A program made the position numbers and the translations under genes. The notes beneath the pieces were generated by a model. The model saw only the letters and a program-made list of their open reading frames with translations. It was not told the origin of the DNA and did not search any database. Below are positions 47,601-58,300 of a DNA stretch of 64,000 bases, one piece after another (the first letter of the stretch is position 1; each line of letters opens with the position of its first letter). Origin of the DNA: Caenorhabditis elegans (Eukaryota > Nematoda > Chromadorea > Rhabditida > Rhabditidae); the NCBI RefSeq assembly GCF_000002985.6, contig NC_003281.10, positions 1,922,001-1,986,000 of the forward strand, in the 5' to 3' direction.

Positions 47601-47832
47601 CTGCTCCAAGATCCGGAAGAAGTTGAGCACCGTGTACATTATTCCAAAGTATCAACGATACTATTGGAATTAAATCTGCAAATATGAACAATTAAGATTT
47701 CAAATTAACCGAGTTTTTGTCTTAAGAACCACATGTCCGCAAACAAAAATCAGAATTTTAATTAAAACTCTCCCATATGAAACTCTCCCAATAACTGAAA
47801 AGCGCTAACAAGTTAATTAAGAACTCACTCAT
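41659..47832 (-). CDS. WSN gene A: secreted-type ectodomain, one TM, inactive PTP domain
   Basis: Eight phase-consistent exons: 47829-47832 (only ATGA), 45266-47675, 45101-45210, 44825-45032, 44014-44451, 43005-43177, 41965-42119 and 41659-41910 (TAA). They give 1249 residues. Signal peptide [17 protein letters not shown]; nematode WSN domain at about 60-130 ([18 protein letters not shown]); a long helical ectodomain with a conserved [11 protein letters not shown] block; TM at about 806-830 ([20 protein letters not shown]); then a tyrosine-phosphatase-like domain. The P-loop reads HDHDGISRS (1102-1110), so Asp1103 replaces the catalytic Cys of HCx5R, and the WPD loop is absent (SSWTYL). It is therefore predicted to be a pseudophosphatase receptor. 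It is a tandem paralogue of gene B. Its PTP introns contain a telomere-type array, an ATCGAT satellite and a foldback element. Ligand and function are unknown to me. Confidence 0.88.
42133..42982 (+). repeat. Interstitial telomeric (TTAGGC) array in a gene A PTP intron
   Basis: About 850 bp of degenerate TTAGGC with a higher-order unit: GGTTTAGACCAACACTTAGG CCTGGTCTTAGACGTAGGC at about 42408, 42480 and 42763, and a variant with CACATAGGCCAAGTCTTAGG at about 42612 and 42859. The 6-bp period keeps frames open, giving spurious GLGLGL (+) and KPKPKP (-) ORFs. It fills the intron directly after the P-loop exon. Confidence 0.95.
43192..43985. repeat. ATCGATTTTT satellite in a gene A intron
   Basis: Begins AAGGTGTTTGCGTACTTTTA and continues with ~20-bp units GGAAATTATCGATTTTTCCG. 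A longer block of about 150-250 bp, including AACAAATATTTCCAGAAATT, is repeated at about 43427, 43688 and 43827. Same family as 33458-33885. Confidence 0.9.
44515..44822. mobile_element. Foldback element (GAGACGCAG family), near-perfect copy
   Basis: About 305-bp inverted repeat filling the gene A intron between exons ending 44451 and 44825. Inner arms are nearly identical: CGGGCGTTTAAAGTTTTCAG ... GGGAGACGCAG on the left, and CTGCGTCTCTCCCCCTCCCA ... CTTTGAACGCCCG on the right. Outer arms are more degenerate (CCCTTAAAATTTCCTATATT against its complement). Diverged relatives lie at 54330-54480 and 58575-58745. Confidence 0.88.
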
Positions 47833-48127
47833 TTTCACTAAAGAAATTCCTTTTAAATTTAGCAAGCTTCTGATGATTTTGAACTTTCAAAAGTGAGGAA
47901 AAGTCGTGGAATGATTCAAAAATTGATCAGAAATTGGTTGTTTATGTGGCTACGTGGAGTTGATTGAATGAGTTCACGTGAATTTTTAATACTTGAGATT
48001 CTACTTTTATTTTGAAATCCACGTAAAATTATTTGTAAATTGAAATTTTCTGAATTTTTACTGCGATATATTCCGTATAACATACAAAACAGCTAGGATT
48101 CATCCAAAAAAAAAATCTTAGAACAGA
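47833..48127. other. 5' flank of gene A
   Basis: AT-rich with no gene seen. It contains TTTTGAACTTTCAAAAGTGAGGAAAAGTC-like text that recurs in the flank of the fragment copy near 48490-48520 (split here only for description), consistent with a duplicated promoter. Confidence 0.45.
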
Positions 48128-48458
48128 AAGTTTCCGGCCGAAAATGTATAGCTTATCATTTGCATTTGAATAAGTGAGGATTTGAACTCTTCTGAAATAT
48201 ATTCAGTTTCATTGATATTATGAGAACTCAGAGTAAAACTCACTATCGGTAGCTCGTGGAATGCGATGGAACAAGTATTCGTTATTCTTTCCAATATCAT
48301 CTGTGCCAAGATCAGGAAGTAGCTGAGCTCCATGTACAGTATTCCAAAGTATCAACGATACAATTGGAATTATTTCTGAAAAGCAATAATAGGCTTTTAC
48401 CAAAAACTTGAATTTTCGAACTGAAATGCGCAAACGTTTGTTTGCAAAACTCACTCAT
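48128..48458 (-). pseudogene. Broken duplicate of the 5' end of WSN gene A
   Basis: A partial second copy of gene A exons 1-2. Exon 1 is again only ATGA (48455-48458) with a GTGAG donor. Exon 2 begins at 48375 and encodes the signal peptide ([20 protein letters not shown]) and following residues, nearly identical to gene A. An extra 7 bp (GAGTTCT, near 48232) after SEFYS shifts the frame and creates a stop. The homology ends in the middle of the WSN domain, just after LQMIS (about 48150). No PTP or TM exons follow before gene B. Promoter and start are preserved, but the product would be a ~55-residue secreted fragment. Confidence 0.8.
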
Positions 48459-49231
48459 TTTGACTGCAGCAATTCAAAAACGAAACTTTTGATGATTTTG
48501 AAGCTAAGAATACAAGAAAAGTCGTGGAATGATTGGAAATTGCTTTTTTTTGACTATGACACGCGTCAAAGTCACTATGAAAGAGGAAAAAAGGCCTCAC
48601 GTGAATATTCGGAATTTTATTGAAAAATTTTATTTCTCAATTTCAACCGACATTTTTTTGATACAAATTTCTCACTGACAAGAAACTTTTCAGATGTCGG
48701 CTAAAAGTTTTGTCGGAAATTTTGTAACAGAACTCAATTAAGCCTAACTCTTATACAGCTTTTCTAGATGTCAAAAATAAATAGTCGGAAATTTGAAGTT
48801 TGGAGCAGAATTTTCAGCGCTACCATGGAGAGCTTCTAGATAGTTGACTTACTCATTTTTGAACCAGTTGTACCGATATTTCGAATCCGCTGTTAACTTG
48901 AATACTTTGAACGAAATTAATCTAAAAAAATGCGGGAATTTTTGTCCCAAAAAATGTGACGTCACCCCAATCAGTTGAGAAGCATGTGTCACCTCTCCCG
49001 CATTTTTCGAAGATCTACGTAGATCAAACCAACATGGGACACTCTGACATCACATGCATTTTTGGGAGTTCAACAGTAGTTTCAAACGCGTAAAGATAAT
49101 TTCTACATCTAGATTTCAAAATTAAAAAAAAAATTCAAAAAACAAGCCAGATGCCACGAAAAACGTAAAACGTTAAAACAAAATCCAAGTATTTCTTTCA
49201 TTTCATTCAAAACTCTATGAGAACTATTCAT
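48459..49231. other. Spacer between the gene A fragment and gene B
   Basis: Holds the fragment's 5' flank (similar to that of gene A) and an AGATCAAACC-type repeat at about 48925-49065. No gene seen. Confidence 0.5.
48925..49065. mobile_element. AGATCAAACC / CCCGCATTTTT repeat, copy 1
   Basis: Contains ATGCGGGAATTTTTGTCCC, then CTCCCGCATTTTTCGAAGAT and GTAGATCAAACCAACATGGG ACACTCTGACATCAC. Related copies lie at 59047-59165 and 60364-60440. It has the look of a small inverted-repeat DNA element common in Caenorhabditis. Confidence 0.65.
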
Positions 49232-52200
49232 TCACCAATGTGGCTTCTTCTGCCCATAAGCCGGTTCCAGAGCTGGTCCATCAACCTTAGCCATTCCACG
49301 TTGTTCAAGCCGATCCTTTGGCTTTGTCTCAGCTGGCGTTGGCTTTGGCTCAGGTGCAATTGGCGTTGGCTTTGGCTCAGGTGCAACTTCAAATCCATAA
49401 TCTTTGAGTTGTTTGATCTTCTTGTATGTTCTCTTCTCTCCAGTTTTTGCCTGTTGTTTTTGCGGCCAAGAAAACCATTTTTGAGCTTCCGGGCAACTTG
49501 TGTAGAATCTCATGAGCTCTTGTTGTGCCAGAATACACTGTTCTCTTGTCAGTTCTCCCTTATTCTGTTGAGCATCGACAAACTGAAATGTAAATGTTAA
49601 GCAACTCAAGCTCAGAGCAATTTTTCTCACCAATCCAAGCAATTTCACAATTCCAGCATCAACAAAAGCGAGTTCCAGAGCCGAAGTGATCGCCATAGCA
49701 CGTTGCGAGCGAATGTAGGATACCACAGCTTCAAGTTTTACAGAGCCAAGAGATTGGATAACTAGCTGGTAGCCAATTATCATCGCTGAAATAAGATTAC
49801 TAATCACTTTGTCTACAGAATCACTAATCCAAAGGGGCCTAAGTCTAAGCCTAAGCCTAAGCCTAAGCCTATGCCTAGGCTTAAGCCCAGCCAACAATTA
49901 GTGAACTTACATGCAAAGGCCGCAGATCTAGAGATTCCATCAATGCAATGAACCATAACAGGCGTCGTAGAGTTCTTGATCTTTTGAATCAACGAGGTGA
50001 ACAATAGAGTGTCAGGTTGAACATTCAACGGATTCCATCCAACAAGACGGGAATGAGTAACAGTGTGTGGTTCGTGGCCACTGAAATGTTTGCTATTTAG
50101 ATATGGAATTCTTTATAAGAATAACTCACTCAAACTTGACTTCCAGCTCCCGTGTTTCGAAATCCTTTTCCGCAATCTTGCTCTTGCACTCGACAGTCAG
50201 GTTCTTGAACTTCATGGATTCTCCAACAGACTCCGGATAGTAGCGCGCACAACTGTTCGTTTTTCCCGGACACTTCTCATCGAAATCGCACATCATTACG
50301 AGCTGGGTGCTCTTCTCTTGCTTCGCAGTCCACCAATACGATTCAATTGTCGATTCACATGATTCTCCGTTAGCTTCTTGTGGAGCCTGAGACAAAATGA
50401 GCTGAAGACCGTGCGAACATGTGACACGGTTCGCGTGGATATAGTCATCATTGAACAACGTTCCATAGTCCTTCAAAACAACACGTGTGTCCATTACAAG
50501 TGGAATGGGCAATCTATAATTATTTCAAGATTAGGCTCAACTTATTCACTTGGCCTCTTACCTCTGCTTCATCTGCTCGCTTTTCAAGGCTTCACGCCCT
50601 GGCACTTCGTACTTCTCGTTCATCGCATCAAACTTAACTCCGTAGAACTTTTTAATCAGCTCTTCGCTAAGGAACGGGATACATGTTTCCTTATGCATAT
50701 CTTGAAGGGCTTCATAACGACAATCAACGTATTTCTCCGCAGAGGACATGTCAAGCTCAAGGATCAGTTTTGGGACGTCTGAAATGTTCATTTTGTGGTA
50801 ATTAGGCATTTTATGGGGGCGCGACCGTACTCCTACAGTACTCCTACAGTAATCCTACAGTAGTCCTATAGTTATTCTACCGTATTTACCGTATTCTTAC
50901 AGTATCTCTACGGTATCCCTACAGTACTCCAACAATTATTCTACATAACTCTTTTACTACAATACTACTAGTAACTCCACAGTACTCCTACAGGATTCCT
51001 AGTTACTAATACAGTATCCTTACAGTATCCCTACAGTATCCCTACAGTATCCCTACAGGATCCCGACAGTTTTCCTACAGTACTCCAACAATTGTTCTAA
51101 ATCATTCTTTTACTACAGTACCTCTAGTACCCCTACAGTACTCCTACAGTTTTCCTATAGTATCCCTACAGTATCCTTTCAGTGTTTCTACAGTATCCTT
51201 ACAGTATACCTACAGTACACCTACAGTTTCACTACAGTACTCTTACCTTTGATACTCTCATCTTGTGTCTTCTCAAGTTCGCGCTCTGGCTTGTTGTCCA
51301 TCTTCGACACATCCTTCTTCTTCACAGGCTTCTTAACCTCTTCCATCGGAAGTTCTCGTATGGCAAAGCATTTCCGTGCGGCGGGATCCTTTTGATGCAG
51401 GTAAAACCACGAGGAAGCGGGAATGAGGATCACACAAATGAACACGATGCATCCAAACACGATCAGTACAATTGTCGAGTTGCTGAAATAATTCTGGAAG
51501 TTCAAAAATCTGATGGTTTACAAGCTCACCTTTCAAAAACACCCTGAGATCCACCAGAAGCCGACGAACTTCCACCTCCACTCTTCTGAGCTGCCGCCGC
51601 CGCCTTCTGCTTGGTCAAAGTGTTGTTGTACTTGGCAAAAGAGACACCAAGATCTTGCAACGACTGAGTTGAACCATCAAACGATTTGTGAAACTTGGTG
51701 AAGTCCAGACTGATACTACTAAGCGACTGAAGTGAGAGAAGATATCCATCTAGTTGTGTACTGGATCTCGTTGCTCTGCTAGATCTTATTGGCACCAAGT
51801 TGTTAAGCTTCTCCATTGAACTGATGATGGCTGGAAGTTTCAAGTTGATTCCTTTGACTTTCTTCGCATCCAGGAAGAAAGTGGAATAGTCGGGAAGGCT
51901 AGTTGAAGTTACTGGTTTGACACTCTTCTTGTACCCTACAATCTCTCCTGAAGCCGTCTTCAATTGTCCTTCAATTCCAGCCAAAGCCTTCAGATTAGCG
52001 ACATTTTCATCATTCAACTGATCCTTGACCTTCTCCACCTCAGACTTCACAAGATCACCAATATCTGCCAGATCCTTGAAATCAACCAACTTCTGCATGT
52101 TTGAGATTCCACGTGTAGCCGTTCCAATCACTCGGGAATGCAATCCGATCTTCTCAAAGTCCTTCAACGCGTCCGTCTCGGCATGCTTCGTTTTCTTGAC

Positions 52201-54636
52201 GCTGTTGATGTACGAAGTCAGAGAGGATAGCTGTGTTTTGATCATTGGCAGATTATTCAGCACAGTTGTCAATCCAAATTGATCATTTGACAAACGCAGC
52301 TGTCGGATTGTAGTTATAACTGGAATAATCAACGATGACTCTTCGATCTGACGGATTGAATTGAGAGCAGTGAAGAAGTCTGCCATATCCTGGGCAAACT
52401 TTTCAACTTTGTCTAAACTTGAGATGATATTTGCAGCTGTTTCATGGATCGGATTATCTTTCAACAGTTCCAACGTATCCTTAACCGGCAAGAGCAATGT
52501 GTAAATCTCTTTGACATCTGTCGAGGACTTGAACATTTTCAAAGTGTTTTCCAATTGGTTTTTACCGTCCTGATTCACTATTTCAATTATATTGCCCAAC
52601 TTTTTCGCGTTCTCTGGTAATTTCAGCTGCTCCGAGAAATTCATCAACTTCTCCAATGCTTTCAATTGAGCCGGTAGTTGAGCCATTAATGGTATCGCTT
52701 TATCGACTTTGTCCTTATCACTGGTTGGAAGCTTGACAGACGGAGTTCCCAAAATTTCATGAATTTTAGACGGCAACGTAGCTATTTTATCAGCAAGACC
52801 AGAATATTTTGGAATCTTTGAACGGATCTTCGAGACCTCTTCCAACATCACAGCTTCAGAAACAAATGATTGATGAACTTTCCGTGTGCTAGCCTCGAAC
52901 GTCTTCAGCTGATTGAGAGCATTAGCTAGATTTCCAGAATGATCACGAACTGCATCCTTGATCCATTTGTCCTCCAAGTCCTTGAACAAATGAAGAATAT
53001 CGGAATGACCATTCAAGAATCCAGAAACGTGTTTGAGAGCGACCGAAGATACTCGAAGATGGCGGGACTTCAGTAATTCGTACAAAGTGCCAATGCTAGG
53101 AGAATCTTCTGTGAGAGATTTGATGGATTTTTCGAAGCTATTCAGCATATCAATGATCTTGTCGCCATTCGAAGCTTTTGATGGAAGTTCACTCAAAGCA
53201 ATGGAAGAAGTGTAAACTTTTTGGAGAGAAGAGTACACCACCTCGGAGTTTTTTACAGTTTCCTTTTGCGAATAGTTATTGTACTTAACAAGAGACAACG
53301 TTTGCGTATACGTCACAGAAGCTTTCAATTTAATAAGATGGAGTCTCATTTCATCGTTCATGCTTAGTCTAGAAGAGAGTTCTAAGAAGTTGCTCAATTC
53401 ATCAATGAGAGTATTGATGCTACCCCAATCAACGGCCAATCCTTTCAAAGTGTTCAACTCATCCTTGTAGGCATCATCTTTCGGTACAGTGAAGTTATCT
53501 GCGACGCTTTCCATGTTTTCAAAACTGAACCATAGACCAAAAGCCGATCCTCAATAGCCTTAACCTCCGACGTCTCCTTCAGTATCCCCGTGATTCCATT
53601 GATTCCATCAACAATCCCCTTCAACTTATCTTCAGACATCGTTGCAATTTGATCAGGAGTAATGGATCCAAAATTGAGTAGCTCGGGTATCAGTTCCTCT
53701 GATTTGATAGTTCCATTGGATAGTCCATATTGTAAATGGATTCCATTGATTATACGGGAGAGCATTTGCATACGATTGAGTGTTGTAGCAAATTCGGCTA
53801 AAATAATAGATGGGATTATTATGAGTAAGCTTTGTTCAAGGCTGTTAGGCTACTTCTAGGCTTTGCCACTCTTGCGCATCATCTACCAAAGCTTGAAGCT
53901 CAAATCTAAGACGCTCAAGATAATATAGGCCAAGATCAGATTTATTTTTGTACAATTGCAGTTTTTGCAAAATTTTAGGCTAGAAAACTGGGGTTTCTGC
54001 TCCTTTTTCTAGCTAGAATCTAGTACAAAACTAGTTGAAACAGCTAGGAAATTCAAATATCTAGGCATCAAATAGTGCAACGTGGAGCTGTAGTCGCGCT
54101 GTGGTCGCGTTGCGGTCGCATTGCGGTCGCGTTGCGGTCGCGTTGCGGTCGCGTTGCAGTCGCGTTGCGGTCGCATTGCGGTCGCGTTGCGGTCAAATTG
54201 TGGTCGCGTTGCAGTCGCCTTGCGGTCGCGTTGCGATCACACTGCGGTCGCGTTGCGGCCAGCTTGTCAAAAACTACATTTTCGCAAAAGAATTTCATAA
54301 TATGAATGCAAAAATTATTGTTATTGGAATTTTCTTGATATCTCTCCACAGAGCGCAGACCTCAGAGGTGCTCAGAGGGCAAGAGAGTACGGAGACGCAG
54401 GCGGCGAGAGTGTCTAGCGTTCTGCGTCTCCTATTAACTTGAAGTGCCATATCTCAGCAGCGGCAAGACATTTCAAAACGATTTTGCTCCATTTCAAAAA
54501 ATTCCAACTCACAATCAGTGGAGCGCCGATAGTGGCCGTCCGTAGCATTCCGAAAATGTCCATTAGTTGGGAGGAGTCCAGAACTCAGAGCGAGCAAAAT
54601 TTCGTTCAAAAATATGAACCAAAACGAGAGGAACAT
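49232..54636 (-). CDS. WSN gene B: ectodomain, one TM, PTP domain with intact Cys; one-base frame break
   Basis: Exons: 54513-54636 (ATG), 51530-53797, 51247-51482, 50562-50778, 50130-50513, 49911-50080, 49631-49785 and 49232-49582 (TGA). Every junction keeps phase except one frame break inside the large exon near 53514, where one base appears missing; otherwise the total would code for about 1301 residues. Signal peptide MFLSFWFIFLNEILLALSSG; WSN domain (SRIINGIHLQYGLSNGTI); helical ectodomain with GTATRGISNMQKL; TM (STIVLIVFGCIVFICVILIP); PTP domain with P-loop HCIDGISRS, keeping Cys and Arg. The WPD loop is GWNPLN and lacks the general-acid Asp. The C-terminal tail repeats PEPKPTP. If the break is real the copy may be null or use a 47-nt cryptic intron (GTCGGA...TTCAG). 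I do not assign a gene symbol. Confidence 0.8.
49832..49890 (-). repeat. Interstitial telomeric patch in the matching gene B intron
   Basis: AAGTCTAAGCCTAAGCCTAA and further GCCTAA units, i.e. TTAGGC on the minus strand. It lies in the intron (49786-49910) at the same position in the PTP domain as the large array of gene A, but in opposite orientation. Confidence 0.85.
50822..51240. repeat. CTACAGTAYYC minisatellite in a gene B intron
   Basis: About 400 bp of degenerate 10-11-bp units (CTCCTACAGT, CCCTACAGTAT) between the juxtamembrane and PTP-start exons. A shorter patch of the same type occurs at about 60105-60150 in the chemoreceptor gene. Confidence 0.85.
54088..54263. repeat. 12-bp GTCGCGTTGCGG minisatellite in gene B intron 1
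   Basis: About 14 head-to-tail copies of a 12-bp unit (GTCGCGTTGCG G/A/C) with substitutions. CpG-rich in an AT-rich setting. It produces spurious open frames on both strands. Confidence 0.92.
54330..54480. mobile_element. Foldback-family copy (GAGACGCAG), diverged
   Basis: TTGATATCTCTCCACAGAGC ... GGAGACGCAGGCGGCGAGAG ... CTGCGTCTCC ... CATATCTCAGCAGCGGCAAG. The end sequences and core match 44515-44822, but the arms pair only partly. It lies in gene B intron 1. Confidence 0.65.
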
Positions 54637-54855
54637 TTTCTGAAACTGCGAAATTCAATAGACCGAACGCAAAAAAAACAACTCACAGTTTTGAACCTTC
54701 TACGCTTTGATTTTTGAAAATAGTCAATTTTCAATCGGAAAATTCTCGAACTGATTCGAAAACTAATCGATTTTTGAGTTTTTTATTCGCAGCCACGTGG
54801 CATCAGATAAGAAATCTGGACCACGTAGAAATTTAGTAATATTTTGCTTTTTTTT

Positions 54856-54891
<36 letters not shown>

Positions 54892-55314
54892 AAAACTAAA
54901 AAATTCTGAAAAAAAAAAATTAAAAAAGTAAAAAAACTAAAAAATTCTGAAAACGTAAGTTTCAAAAAACAAAGTTGTTTACAAATTGACCTTTCAACGT
55001 GGAGATATTAGATTTTTCATAAGATATTGATTAGTTTTTCAATCAGTTCTCGGTTCTCTCGTTTAAATTTGTTGGAAGTTTACAGTGCACAGATTTACAA
55101 TGCTTCAAGGTAACAAACACTTAATTTTCAGGCATTACAGAACTTATTATTAAAGCAGCAGTTACAAAATAGCACTGTTTCATATTCAATAAATTTTTAT
55201 GATTCTCCCAATGTGTTTTAAAATTTGGTTTGGTTTTGTTCTATTTTGAGACATTTCATCAAAAGGGTCTTGGGATTCAATTCGACTTCTCAATTAGCAG
55301 TTGGTTGTACGAAA
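54637..55314. other. Divergent spacer between gene B (-) and gene C (+)
   Basis: Shared 5' flank. A minus-strand AAAACTGTGAGTTG near 54680-54692 aligns with the AAAATGAGTGAGTT of the tiny first exon of gene A and the fragment, suggesting a decayed first exon for gene B. Poly-A tracts lie at about 54858-54885. No gene seen. Confidence 0.5.
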
Positions 55315-58300
55315 ATGAGTGAGTTTTTCTTTTTTCTTGCGGCAAATAATCATAGCAATTTTGCAGAGTCGTTATCGATATTAACAATCATTTGGCTAAA
55401 CATTTGCCATTGTGCTGGTTCAACACCTCTTGTGAATCCTTCTGGACTTCAAGGTGAGTAATTCACGGTCAATGGATCTTTAGATAAAATTTGTTCATTT
55501 CAGAGCCCCATCATGACTTTAACTATAGAGGAATCGGACTTAACTTGGCCCGTCGTACCACTAAAGGTTTGCAAAAACTTTTCAGCTTTATGTGTGATAG
55601 CGCCTAGAAATTAGAATGCGGGTACTTTCTTATTTTGCAAACATATCAGATTTCAGGGCCCGAGAAGCTTGCTTTTTTGAGTAGACAACTCTTACGTTTA
55701 GACCCATAGCATCTCTAGGCTTCGAACTATGTAGGACATGGTCAAGTGTCTTGAGCAGTCTCCGCTAGGTCTGCCACCTTTCATTATAGCCAACATGCCA
55801 ATGACTTTTACTGGCTTACTAGTGAGCTTACTGACAAGCCCGCCAATTTATTCAGTCAATGCTCCAACACCAACACAGTTAAAAACTTCCAGATGAACTC
55901 TCCACCTTCATCGGCCAATTCCGTTCCATGGCTCGTCTTCTGACAGGAATCTCTCTTCAACAAGGACTTGCCGCCGGTTCGATTCCTCCGGATGAGCTCA
56001 TCTCCGAGTTCCTCAACATTGGAACACTTACCACTACACAAGTCGCTAGAATTGATCCTGTTAAGTTGACGGAAATGGTTCAAAAAGTCAATACGTTGTC
56101 GGAGCCTGTCTCGAATGACAATCTTAAAACTATCGAAAACCACTATTTGGCGATGAGTTCGATTGCGGACAAAGTTAAGGGATTTAAAGGAGCATATGTG
56201 GTTCCTGATGGCGATCCGTACACAAACTTACTTGACAAGTTTGTGAGCCAATACGTCACATTGGATATCGAATCTCTTGCGGAAAATCTTAAAGATTTCA
56301 TATCTTCAATTGAGATGCTTAAAACAGACATCACAAAAACAACGACTAAAACAATGTTCTACAAAATACAATCGGCAATAACAACAATCAGTGATATTAA
56401 GGTTGCAATGTTTGATCAATTTTCTGGAGATTCCGCTCTCAATGTAATCAAAACATCGTTGCCCTTCCTATCCTCGGTTTATTCGGCGTATTCGGAACAT
56501 GAGAAAATTGGCAAGAAAACCATCTCCGACAGCAACTTGGCAGAGTTCTCCAAAAGTATGAGCAGCTCCAGTAATGCATCGGAAGAGCTGAACAAGCATG
56601 CAACCGATCTGAAATATTTGAACCAAATGTTTGTGTATCATCATCAGAAGCATGGTAACAAGGTGCCCAAGTACATTCCGGGATTGATCGATGGCCACAC
56701 TGATATTACTGTGATCTTCGCTGAAAACTCATGGTTGAATGATGCAGTTGATGGTCAATTGAAGAATATTGTTGGCTCATTGACTCTTCTTGTTGAATTG
56801 GAGAGCTATGTTCGTCCTGTGAGATCTTGGGATCTTTGGGAGTAGCGACAGACCAAGCCGCCAAGGAAATAATGAGAATTGGATCACTTGCAACAAAACT
56901 GTCACAGCTTTCTGCCATCATTAGTCCTCTAGCCGGAAAGGTTCAAGATATAAAGATTGGTTCACTACCTGCTGAGTCGGACAAAAATTTGACATTGTTC
57001 AAAGCACTGATTACGGATATGGAGACACTGACTTCGAAGTTTGTTGCGCTGAATGAGATGGTGAAAACTATCAACGACTTGAAGAAAAAGGACAATTCGG
57101 ATGCTCTCCAAAGAATGTCTACAATTGTTGATGGCGTGAACAATACAAATTATGATGGAAAGTTACAAGAGTACAAGGCCTCCAAAGATTTTCCCGTGAT
57201 CAACAATCTTCTACTCAATGTGAACAGCTCCATATCATTTCTCAATAGTCAACCAACCATGAAGAAAACCGCTGAATCAATTGCAGATGCATTGAAGAAT
57301 CCGGATGTACTAGCTATTGCCAATCAGATCTTTGAAGTGATCAACTCGTTGAATACAATTCCAGAGATCAAGCCAGTGATTTCAGCAATCAAAGCATTCC
57401 CTGAAGCTACATCGGTTCCACTTGTAATTACCTCAGTTGCCAAAATCTTACCGGACATCAAAAAGGATATGAAAAACTTGCAAACATTTGTCAGTAAGAA
57501 GAACAGTAATAAAACCAAGGAGAGTAGTGTGGACATCTTGAAAGAACTGAAGAACGCCACAGTGCAATTGTCGGTGATTGGTTCTGTGGCACGTGGAATT
57601 TTCAGAATGGAACAAGCGTTGGGCCTGACGAATGATGTGAGCAATATGAAATCTTTTGAAGCAGTTGTGAAGGATGAGATGTCAAAGGTTAAGCTTGACG
57701 GAACGGATAAAAAAAATATGAAAGTGTTGATTGGGCTGGGAGATGAGTTGGAAAAGCTGTTGAGTGACTTGAATTTGTTTGTAAAAAGTGTGAAGCCATC
57801 CAACTCGACAAACCTGGCGGATTTTGCTGGAATTTTTGAAGCCGCTGCAAAAGTGAAAGGTGTTCCACATAATTTTATGGCAATCAAGGCTTCAGGTGAT
57901 TATTACTTTAGATTTCATCATTTTATAATTTAATAAAACAATTTTCAGTGTTAAAGCTGATGGAAGCTGCAAACTCCAACTCCCTTGCCGGTTTGCTGCC
58001 GATTCTAAATAACTTGGAGAGTATTGGATTGAACTTTTCCTCAAGTTCATTCTCCAAATCGAAACAATCACTTAAAGTGCTAGACACCTCGTTTGCCAGT
58101 CTCAACAATACAATTAACAATAGTCGGCTTGCATCAAAAACCAATGCACAAGAAGAGCCTGGGGCTTTGGCAAAGTAAGTTCAATGAGTAGATCAAAAAA
58201 TTAAAGCGCCGGCAATTTCAGACATACCATCTACATCGTTGCCATCGGAATTCCACTTCTCATCATCATTGCTGTGTGTGTCGGTGTGTGGACTTGGTGG

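Noticed and set aside
54075..54442. Open frames rich in RCGRVA/VALRS repeats
   Set aside because: These are the 12-bp CpG-rich minisatellite in several frames.
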